Shown here: piece by piece, positions 1-9,700 of the stretch
Layout of the letters: each line of letters begins with the position of its first letter
Numbering within the stretch: the first letter of the stretch is position 1
Source: Yamagishiella unicocca
Taxonomy: Eukaryota; Chlorophyta; Chlorophyceae; Chlamydomonadales; Volvocaceae
Assembly: GCA_003116995.1 (NCBI GenBank)
Contig: BDSL01000084.1
Coordinates: forward strand, 372,001-436,000
Direction of reading: 5' to 3'
Length of the DNA: 64,000 bases
Program-made: the position numbers and the translations under genes
Notes under the pieces: model-generated
The model's database searches: none
What the model saw: only the letters and a program-made list of their open reading frames with translations
What the model was told of the DNA's origin: nothing

Positions 1-989
1 ACCAGGGGAGGTGCCACAGTTCACTGTGCACCAAGGAAAGCCCCACATTTACTTCTTTAAGGCTGGGGTTTCTAATCGGAAAGGCGGGACGGCCATCAAG
101 CAGGGGGATGTCATGACCCAAGTGGACGCCGCAGCATCCGGCGACATCCCGCTCGTCCGTATTGACGATGTAGTGCCATCGGACTCCCGCGTCTACGTCT
201 TCAAGGTATGGCATTACTTCAGCGGCGGAGTTGTGGCTCTTTGGTTGTGGATGGAACGATTACCCATCAGACGGGGTCACTGCACGACAAGGATGCGTGC
301 CGGGGCCGGCTATATTAGTTGCCTCTCGGCCTAAGACGGACGAGAGCAACACCCGCGCGCTTAGTCTCGGCAATGCGCTCCATCCATTACCGGAAGTTCC
401 ATGACGCGGACTGCCATGCACGAACGCATAGCCCGCACTTAGTAAGAACCAGCCAGCACCCGGCAAGCACTAGCCCACGTGTGACCTCCTTGCCCCCCTC
501 CCGCTGCTGCCCACGCACCACCTCCCTCCATTCATGCACCCTGCCGCCACAACCGACGACCACAGAGCGACACGCAAGGCCACGAGTTTGGCGTCTACAC
601 GGGAGCAGAACAGCTGCTGAGGAATGGCAAAATTCACCTCCTGGCGTTGGAGTTTTGGCCACAGGGCAGCCGCGAGAATGGCTTCGAGTCCAAAGCGCTC
701 TTGGACTACCTGTACGACCACCGGTTTATGTGCTTCGATGCCGGCACGCATTGGTACGACAAGGTTGGCCGGCCCAGCCAGATTCATGCCTTTGATGACT
801 TCTTGGACGCAGTGCCAAGGTACGCCTTGCCGCCTACGTATATCCTTTTGGCGATTGTCCTTTGGATACCGTACTTGGGGAGCACGACAGACTGAAAATT
901 GCCTTCTCTGCCCCCTAACTACTCATCCTAGAACCATGGATCCCATTGGCGGTTGGGAAGATCTGGTTTGCTCCCGCTTCGAGTCCTAA
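1..989 (+). CDS. FkbM-family methyltransferase, C-terminal part (gene enters from the left edge)
   Basis: Three exons are visible: 1-205, 566-819 and 932-989 (stop TAA 987-989). Splicing is GT-AG and in phase: the first junction falls between codons and joins VYVFK to SDTQGHEFGVYTGAEQ, the second splits an Arg codon. The K-x-DTQGHE stretch, followed by a helix ending LLRNGK and the LALEFWP strand, matches the last part of the FkbM SAM-dependent methyltransferase fold (the K-x-D-x-x-G-x-E motif, then the x-EF strand). The protein ends with GGWEDLVCSRF-like residues. The N-terminal SAM-binding half lies outside the window. FkbM proteins O-methylate sugars or other small acceptors; the substrate cannot be read here. 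A TGTAA poly(A)-type signal lies at 1513-1517, about 520 nt after the stop. Confidence 0.82.
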
Positions 990-2287
990 GACCCTTTGAA
1001 CCGGCCAACGACGAAGTTGACGACATGTCCAGGTGAGTTCGCCAACCACGCGTACGTTCGCTTACTTCTTGCCATTGCGCGTCGGTCCCTGTTGGACTGT
1101 CTTCCAGCGGGCAGGTGCGAAGTGTGCGGGCGGCCCGACCTACGACAAGCCTCCAGCTTGGATCGTTGCTTTATGGAGAGTGGGGACCGTGTTCTGAACC
1201 AAGTGACCAGCGGACAGCCTCCGCCCCTGCCGCCGCTTATAGATTCCAACCCTCCATGCGACAGTTGTTCTGATCCGGTGGGATTGCGTTTTCTTCTGTC
1301 CAGGATTGGCATCGGGGCGCAGCCGCCGCTTCATATGGCACACGGGCGGTTTTGGTGGGGTCGCCAGCCATGTGCTGAAGACAAAGCCCAACATGCGGCG
1401 CCAGCTGGACCAGCACTCCTGGCCCAGTGTGTCTTGGCCTGCAGTGTGGACCTTGTAGCGGCATTCTGAATTTCTTTCCGTTTTGTCGCGGTCTGCTGCG
1501 CGGTTCCCGGTTTGTAACGGGTGCCTGGGACGAACGCGAGGCACACGGCGGAGTTCCCTGGTTGCGCTATGCAGATGGTTTTGAGTCTATTGCCACCTCT
1601 TCTCAACATCTGCAAGTGGAGCTGAAGCTTCTTTCTGAGTTTTTCTGGCTTCGGTAATGTGAGGGCTTGAGGAAGTGCGAAGCACTGGTTATGCGTCATG
1701 ATCAATACCAGTCCAAGCGCCTAAGCGGAGGTCGTCACCCTGGCTACCTCTCAAGGGCAGATGGCACTCTCTGGCCCCCCCCAATGGCAACGGTTTTTAC
1801 GCCACCCCCCAAATGGTAACTGATGTCTTGGTGGTGCAGGATGCCAAGTGGTGCAGCTGCAGGGCACGACGGCACTGGGTCCCAACGTCCCGTTGTTTCG
1901 TGCACGAAAGAACTTCTACGAGCAGGACGGCGTGCGATGTATACTCTGTGCAGCCGCCTTGATGTATGCAGAAGTTGGGCAGCTTCTGTATGATCGAACG
2001 CGTTTGCGATGCACGGTAGCGAGGTCTGTCCGTCGTAAGGCGCTGCGGTGTGGGGCTCGGATGAATTGATGGCTATGTTTCGATTAGGACGTCGACACAA
2101 TTGCCCTCTAGTTAGCTGCTAGTGAGGAGATTGTAGTATTCGGGAAATCTCTTGAGCGGTGCGTTTGTGTCAAATATCGAGCCTTGCGCCCCCTTAACAG
2201 GCAGCTCATGCAGAGGCCACTACAGTATGGGTTAGCTGTGACGTCTTGGATTCGGTTAGTAACTGGGACGGTATACCATGACAGTTC

Positions 2288-2337
2288 GTTAACTACATTC
2301 GCAAAACTGTCAGTTAACTACATTCGCAAAACTGTCA
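2288..2337. repeat. 25-bp tandem duplication
   Basis: Two perfect copies of a 25-bp unit beginning GTTAACTACATTCGC sit head to tail at 2288-2312 and 2313-2337. Confidence 0.9.
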
Positions 2338-2394
2338 GTACCATAGCTAAGTAGGTAGTTGGCAGTTAAGACGGTACTTCCTTCAGTGTCCGGC

Positions 2395-2437
2395 AATGCG
2401 CCCAGTGGTACTGCCTCTTGGTCTGGGGCTCGCAGTA
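2395..2437 (+). mobile_element. Degenerate LINE-tail fragment
   Basis: The stretch AATGCGCCCAGTGGTACTG followed by CCTCTTGGTCTGG aligns with the conserved 3' end of the LINE family found at 55-60 kb (GATGCGCCCGATGGTTCTA, then CCTCTTGGTCTGG). The terminal CCACTGTAACGGTTACA part is degraded and no target-site duplication is visible. Confidence 0.4.
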
Positions 2438-3761
2438 AAGCCCGCTATAACAGGGTTTCTTAGGCGATCAGTGGCCCGGTCACATACGGACTCCAAAACA
2501 TCGCATCAGGGCTCCTCGTCTGGTTTGCTTAGCAACGAGTGGATTAACCATACCGCCTCCGTCAACCCACGGCTTTACGTGGGAGTGGAGTTATGCTCTA
2601 TCGCTATGAACATTGAGTGCCATTCAAGACCCTTGCCGTTACACCCGTGTTTTCCTACCGCTGAGTCACGCCCAAACCTACGAATCTCAGCTCGGAAGGT
2701 GCCGCACAAGAGAGCTAGCAGCCTACAACCGCCACCTTGTCACCGGGCTGCCTCTGCAGAACGAGTCCGTCACGCCGGGAGCCGCCTTCCGCACTTACAC
2801 GGGCGACCAACCAACGCCCGTCAACGCAATGTTGTTGCCATCTATATGAACATTAAAAGGGCACGATACGTGCAGACATACGCCTTGTGTCTGCTTCCAT
2901 GCGCCCTTTACTTTACCTTCGCCATTAGTGGCCTTAGACTATTTCTCCATCATTGTGATCCTAAAAGTACCGGTATCCTTGTATGCGTACGAACGCACAA
3001 CAGACGGCGCGCGTTATGGGCTGCCACGAAGAATAACACAGTTTATTGTTTTCACACACAGAGCAATTGCCGTTGTGGACGAAGCCAAATGGATACTTGA
3101 TGAGAGGTGGTACTTGCGTGCCGTACGTGAGATTGTACGGCCTCTCGTCATCGTCGAGCCCTGCTGCCTCTCCGCGCCCTCTTGCCATCAGCCGCCAGGT
3201 TCGCCGCCACGTGCTTCTCAAAACAACGTAGTGCAGTAGACCACTACAACCACAAGAGCGCGGCTGTCGCCGCACCCACCCCTGCTACCAGGGTCCCAAC
3301 GGATATGCCAAGAGCCAACCACCAACAGCCACACTGCACATTCGATACGCTGGCTGGCTGGCGGCTGCCGCCGCCTCTCCCCTTACTGTGTTTTCTCTTC
3401 CCCGCACTCAACCCTGCTGCAAGCTCGGCCGCCAGCAGCCGCCGGGACTCGTTCTCGATGATCCTCCAAGTGAGCTTTCTTTTGCGTGTGTCTGAAACCG
3501 TCTGCCTAATGTGTTCGCCCTGCCGCCTCTCCGCCCGCCAGCACCGTACGTCCTTCGCCACCGCGCCTGCCCCAGTCCCGGTCCTGACGGGGCCCAGCTA
3601 CCGCCACCCATAATGGCGCTGCTGCTGCCTGCACGCTACTCCTGCTATTGCCTGTTCGAGTCCTGCTGCTGCCGCGCCCAGGCCAGCTCCTCGCCGGCGC
3701 CCCGAGGGCCCTATGGCACCGCGGGGTCGAGCGCCCGTCCCCAGCTGCCTCCGCGGGCGCC

Positions 3762-6700
3762 TCATCTCAGTGACCAGGTCGCCGCCCCAGACACGTCCGT
3801 CGCCGTCGCCATTGCGGCCGCCGGAACATCGATCTGAACATCATCCAAGTCTATCGCCGTGCTCTCCCTCTCCGCAAGGCCCAGCAGCTCCCGGGCCGGA
3901 GGAACGACTCTGGCTGCTGCAGCGGCTGAGGCTACTGCCGAGCCCTCTGCGCCAACCACAGGGGGCGTGCCCCCGGCGGCGGCAATGCCGGGGCCGCTGG
4001 CGGAGGAGCTGGCCGCTGCCGGCGCCGCAGCCGTGACTGTGTACACGGTGTGAGTTGCGGGCTGCGGCGGGGCGGCGACGTCCTCCTGTGCAGCTCCAGG
4101 GGGGGCCAGCTCACTGGCCGGGAGCGCCGCTGAGACAGAGATGGTGGTGGTGGGAGTGGGGGGTGACGGCGGAGCGGCAGGGAGCGGATGCGCGGCGGCG
4201 CCGGCAGCGGCCCCGGCGGCGGCGCCGGCAGCGGCCGCTGACGCCGCGGCGGCGTTCGCGGCGGCGGCCGCTGCCACAGCAGCGCTGGCGGCCGCCACAG
4301 CCGCTGCGGTGGCAGCAGTTATGTCGGCGTGGAGGGCGGCCTGGAAGGTGGCGGCGTCCTCGTCGTGCCTGCGGCTGCGGGATGGATGGGATCGTTTGGA
4401 GATTGCTGCCTCGGTGGGTGTGCTCGGACCCTTAGTGGCGGAGCGGCGGGAGAGCCAAGCCGACGAGGGTGGGGTTGAGGAAAGCCCGCAGATGAAGGGC
4501 GGGGGAGGACACGTGCGGCACAACTAGGGTGCGGTGGAGTCACGGCGAGTGTTCCGCGGCTGACCGAAATGTCGTACACACGTTGCACGAAGGCCTCCCA
4601 AACGAACCAACCGACACGCCCCGTCCGTAACTCCGTATCCTCACCCAGACTTGGTGGGCCTCATGGTGGGGGTTTGGGGGTCCTCCCCGCCCGCCGCCAT
4701 AATCGCCGCCGCCGCCGTCGCGGCGGCCGCATTGCGCTCGGTGCTGGGGCTGAAGCCGAAGAGCACCGAGAGGCGCTTCGCTGGGCTGGCCCGCCCCGGC
4801 GTGATCGCGCCTTCGTAGTCGTCGTCCGTGGTTTGTCGCTCCATCGAACCATGGCGGGCATGCTGCGTGGGGGGACAGCGCGGGTTGGGAAGTTGGGCCA
4901 GAGTGTTTACCGGTGAAACGACAAGAGGAGAAATGTATCAACGGTATTAGCTGGATTGGGTATCACCGGTGGGGCCGGAAATGACAGTTGCGCGCTCAGC
5001 GTGGACCCTCCTGCCTCCCTCCTTTATCTACCTAAACCAAGTCCGCCAGCATGCAACTCCAAACGAATGTATCAAATGTTGCCTAGCCGGATTTACTTAG
5101 CAGCAACGACGACGTGTTTCCTCCCGTCCTCCCGCCTTCCCGTGTCGGCACTGGAAGTGTACGGCATCGCCTTCGACAATGAGCGCAATGCCGCTGCAGC
5201 CCCTGGCCATTCCCTCCAGGAAAATGGTGACTCCCGCGCTCCCTCCCGCACCCGCCGGACGCGCTCCCCTCACATTTCCCGACTTCCCGCCCCGCCGCAG
5301 GCCCGTCCTCTACCGCGCCCCCTCCCTCTCCCCCTCCCGGATAACGCCGCTCGCCCCGAAACCGCCCCACACACGTGCTCCTGTCGCTCACCTGTGATAT
5401 CACCACCGAGCGGCTGCGCCCTCGCCCTCCGCGCGAGCCCCGGTAGCCGCCCAGCCCCTCAGGGACCGTCACCATGTCCGCAGTCGAGCGGCGCGCGCGT
5501 GTGACGGACATCAGACGCGACGTCCACGACCCATGGGTCCGCTTCACCGCATCGGGCCGTGGCACGACGTGGGCCCGCAGCAGAGAGCTGTCCGCGCCGG
5601 CCCCCAAGTCGATGGCCGACTTGGCGGCACGCGCGCGACCGCCGTACATTACCGGCACCCCCGAGACGCGCTTGACGGACGACGGCGGCGTCGAGCCCGC
5701 CGTCGCAGATCTGCTGCCAGCCGGGATGCGCGGGCTGTGCAGCAAGCTGTCGTCTTTGGTATACGGCATCGTACTGCTGCCGTGGCGAGCCGCTGCCGCT
5801 CCCGCCGTACAACTGCCGGTCTTGAGGGATACCGAGCCGTGGTGCTCCCCCGTGCCAACGATCTGGCTGCGGTTGGGGCTCTTGTCGTAGCTTTTGAAAC
5901 CCAGCCCCAGGATGCCCTCTTCCTGCAGAGCTGCCCGCTTCCGGGCGGCCTCCGCGAGCCTCCGGCTCCTGGCCCGGTACACCAAAAGCAGCAGACAAGC
6001 CAGCAGCAGAAGCAACGGCACTCCCACAGCCACCGGGATGATCCACGCCAGGTTGCTGATGTCGTCATCGTCGTCGCCGTCGTCCCGCGGCTGCTGCAGG
6101 TCGGGCGGCGGGGGGTGCATGCGCGGCTCGGGGGGCGCGTCCGGCGGCACTGGGGGCGGGCAGGCCGCCTCCAGCAGGGCGCCTGCGGCAGCACGAGGGG
6201 CGGCGGGGACCAGGTGCGAGGGCGTGTCCTGCGAGATAACGTCACCAGCCTAGGATGCCAAGTCTCGGCTAACTAAATAACCGGTAACTGGTAACCTGGC
6301 TAACTAAATAACCGATAACCGTTGACCTGGCTAACTAGGTTCGCACCGCGGCTCACTGTACGAGTGCCTTGCGGGGGCGAAGTATCGAGGGCTCCGTGAA
6401 CTAGCGACAGAGGGAAAGGAAGAAGCGCTGGAGGAGGAGGTCAACATCTGAGGCCACAGCCCCCCGGGGCGGTCCGAGCCCCCCGACTCTCGCCACCTAC
6501 CCAAGGGTGTTTCCGGCACAGCCAGCAGGCCACTGGGCGCGTCCGCGGGAAGCCGGCTGGTCACGGTGACGTTGGTGCCGTTCCAGCCCAGGTGCCGTAC
6601 CCTGCCGTATACGATGGTGTCGTTGGTGTACGACAGGACCTGCAGCAGCGGAACCCCCTGATGTCAGCGCAATGCCTCAGCGGTCCTGCCTGCCTGTCAC

Positions 6701-9700
6701 CCTCACTGCCTGCCTGCCTGCCTGCTAGCTGCCCCTCCTCCCCGCCCCTGCCTAGCGCCCTGGGCCCTCCCTGCCACCCTGCCGTACCTCGCTGTCGTAC
6801 GCAAAGCTTATGAGCTGTGCGAATGGACACGACATCATGATTTCGGGCGGTATGACGCGGCTATGGGCCGGCGGGCTGAGGTCCTCCTGCTGCAGCAGCC
6901 GGCGCCGACTGGGGCCCTGCTGCTGCTGCTGCTGCTTCTGAGGGGAGGCTGGCAGGCCGCCGGCTCGATCCAGCATACGCACCTGCAGATCCAGTTCCTT
7001 CTGCGGTACGACAATCGTCACATTGTACAACTCAATCCGGCTGTCGCGGGAGCGGTCAAAGTCAAAGAACCACAGCGGCAGCGACAGCTCCATGAGGGTC
7101 TCGACCAGCTCTGGAGGGGGGGGTGGCGGCGGCGGCGACGGCGGCGACGGCAGGTCTGGAGGGTACGGCGGCTGGTTGGGTGACGGCGGTAGAGGCGGCA
7201 GCGGAGACGGGGCTGGCGGCGTGGGGGGCGGCGCGGGGGGTTGGGGTGGGAAGGGCGGCCGGGGAGGGCGTGGCGGCGACGGCGGAGTGGGAGGGGGTCG
7301 GGGCGGCCGAGGAGGCTCCGGAGGCGGGGCCGGCGGCGGCGATGGAGGCCGAGGCGGGGAGGGTGGGGCCGAGGGCGAGCGGGGAGGGGAGGGCGGGCTG
7401 GGTGGCCGGGGCGGTGAGGACGGTGAGGGCGGTGCGGGCGGGGGTCCCGGGGGAGCCGGCGGCGGCAGCGGGCTCGGCGGCGGAGCGGAAGGGCTCGGCG
7501 GCGGAGCGGGTAGTGTGGGCGGGGATGGAGGCGGTCCGTGCTGCAGGGGCGAGTCTGGCTGTGGAGGAAACGGCGATGGGGGAGACGGCGCAGGCGCCGG
7601 CGCCGTCAAGCCGCTGCCGCCTCCGGTTGTGTTGCCGGCGCCACCAGTGTCTGTAGATGGCACGGCCTGGAGACGGCTGCGGCGGCCGCCGGCGGGCGGC
7701 GGTTGCGGTGGTTGCGGTGGTTGCGGCAGCGGTGCCGGAGGCGGCGGTGTGGGGTAGTCGGGTCCCGTCGGCGGCAGGTTGTACAGCACCAGATCGCGCA
7801 GGATCAGTCGGGCCGTGGGCGGGATGACGGTGTCCAGCATTACGCCCTGAATAGGCAACACCGGCAGAGCCAGTGGAATCAACGACAACATTGACGACAG
7901 CTGGGACGGGCTCGTCCGCAGGTCATGCCTGCGACTCCCCATGCCCCCTATGGTGATCATCTCCCCCGTCCTGTCCCCCGAACGATCGGCCGCAACGCCC
8001 AGCGACCCCCGGGTCTTCCCCCTCTGGTACCCACCCGCAAGTCGTAGAATGTACGGCTCTTGGACTGAGCGTACGGCAAGCTGCCCAGGGTGCACGACAC
8101 CCCATCGGGCAGGGAGGTGACCCGTGGGCCCAGACCGGGCTGCTCCGCCGCCAGCGTCCCGGCGGCGTTGGCTCTCAAGGCCGCCGGCTGCAGGCCCGCT
8201 GGGGGGGTTGCTGCAGGGGCGGCGGGGATCAGGAACGTGTCCACGTTGGCGGTGTTGGTGCCTGGGCGCTGGCAGGCCGCCAGCGCCAGGGAGGGGCGGC
8301 TGCCGTCCTGGAGCACTGCCATGCGGCCCAGGGTGACCTGTGAGCATGGAAAATTAGGGTTTTGGGGTGTTCCTAGCGTTTTAGGGTGTTTCTAGGGTTT
8401 TAGGGTGTTTCTAGGGTTTCTAAGGTTGTGAAGTTCTGTTGGAATGGGGGTTCAGGAACGTACGAATGGCTTCGAAAGGTATCCGGGCCGTTGAAACAAA
8501 AAAGCATTGCCGGGGGGTTTACTTCCCCCAACCGGGCTCCCCCCAACTAGTTCCTGCAGTGGACACCCGCCACCCCCCACGCACCTGGGTCGTCCCGGTG
8601 GCGGCAGCGGTGCGCAGCGGCCAGGCCGCAGCCACGGCGGCAGCCTCCGCCGAAAGGTGTCCGCCATACTGACTGTACGGCATAAGCACGGTGTTGGTTA
8701 TCGACCGGTTGGCTGCCGCCCCCGCATCCGCCAGCACGCGCACGCGGAGGGACCCGGCGGGACTGTCCGGGTGCCGCATGAGGGCCCTGCGCGCGGAGAG
8801 GGGCGGCGAAACCCCGGGAAAGGGCCAGGCGAAGAGGAAAGAAGGGGTCGTTAGGCAGGATGTGTCGTACAGGGGGATACCTCTCCTGAGCATCGACTCC
8901 ACCCTGAATCCCCCTCCCCCCTATGTTGAGGCGGCCCGCAGCAGCAGCATTGCTAGGCGGCTCCCAGCGCGTGAAGGAACCGCAACACAGTCCCCAGCCC
9001 AGCCCAGCCCAGCCCAGCCCAGCCCCCAGCCCAGCCCAGCCCAGCCCAGCCCCCAGCCCAGCCCAGCCCAGCCCCCAGCCCAGCCCACCTCAGCCCAGCC
9101 CACCTCAGCCCAGCCCACCTCAGCCCAGCCCCCAGCCCAGCCCAGCCCAGCCCAGCCCAGCCCAGCCCAGCCCAGCCCAGCCCAGCCCAGCCCAGCCCCC
9201 AGCCCCCAGCCCCCAGCCCAGCCCCGTTGGTCTGCCACACGCGCTTGTGCTCTCTCACCACACGTCCGGTGGCGCCGTGGTGGTGTCAGCGGTGCCGCTG
9301 CCCAGCGCCCCCCGCCACCAGTCCGCCTCCTGGTCCGGCAGCACCAGGCTGCAAGAGTCCACCACCAGCGCAGGGGGGCTGAGGGCGGGGCCGGTGCTCC
9401 TGAGGTCCCAGGGCAAGGAGGGGGATGCGAGGAGAACTAAGGGGGGAGGGGATGTGACATGTGAGCGAAAGGGGGGTCCGCTGGTGATTACGCTGCAAGT
9501 CGAGGGGGCAATACCTGGGGGCTGGTGGAAGGAGAGACTGTGAGATGGAGGAGGAGGTACGCACCCGCCCCTCGCCCATCACCCGGAGCTCCGAAACCTA
9601 CAGCTCCGAAACCCGGACCCGCCAGGACCCAAACCCGCGCTAAGGATCGCACCCGTTGGCCGGCGCTGTGATTTGGACGCTGTGGACGAACGCAGCCGAG

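Larger units (their letters stand above)
990..3761. other. Region between the FkbM gene and the end of the membrane-protein gene
   Basis: The first several hundred bases are probably the FkbM 3' UTR. The two genes converge here. The open frames inside show no splice-consistent chain or recognisable domain on either strand. The stretch holds a 25-bp tandem duplication and a degenerate LINE-tail-like fragment, listed separately. I see no other gene. Confidence 0.5.

Noticed and set aside
7023..7757. Glycine-rich protein on the plus strand
   Set aside because: It is the antisense shadow of the proline-rich exon 7846-6788, which fits a spliced minus-strand chain.
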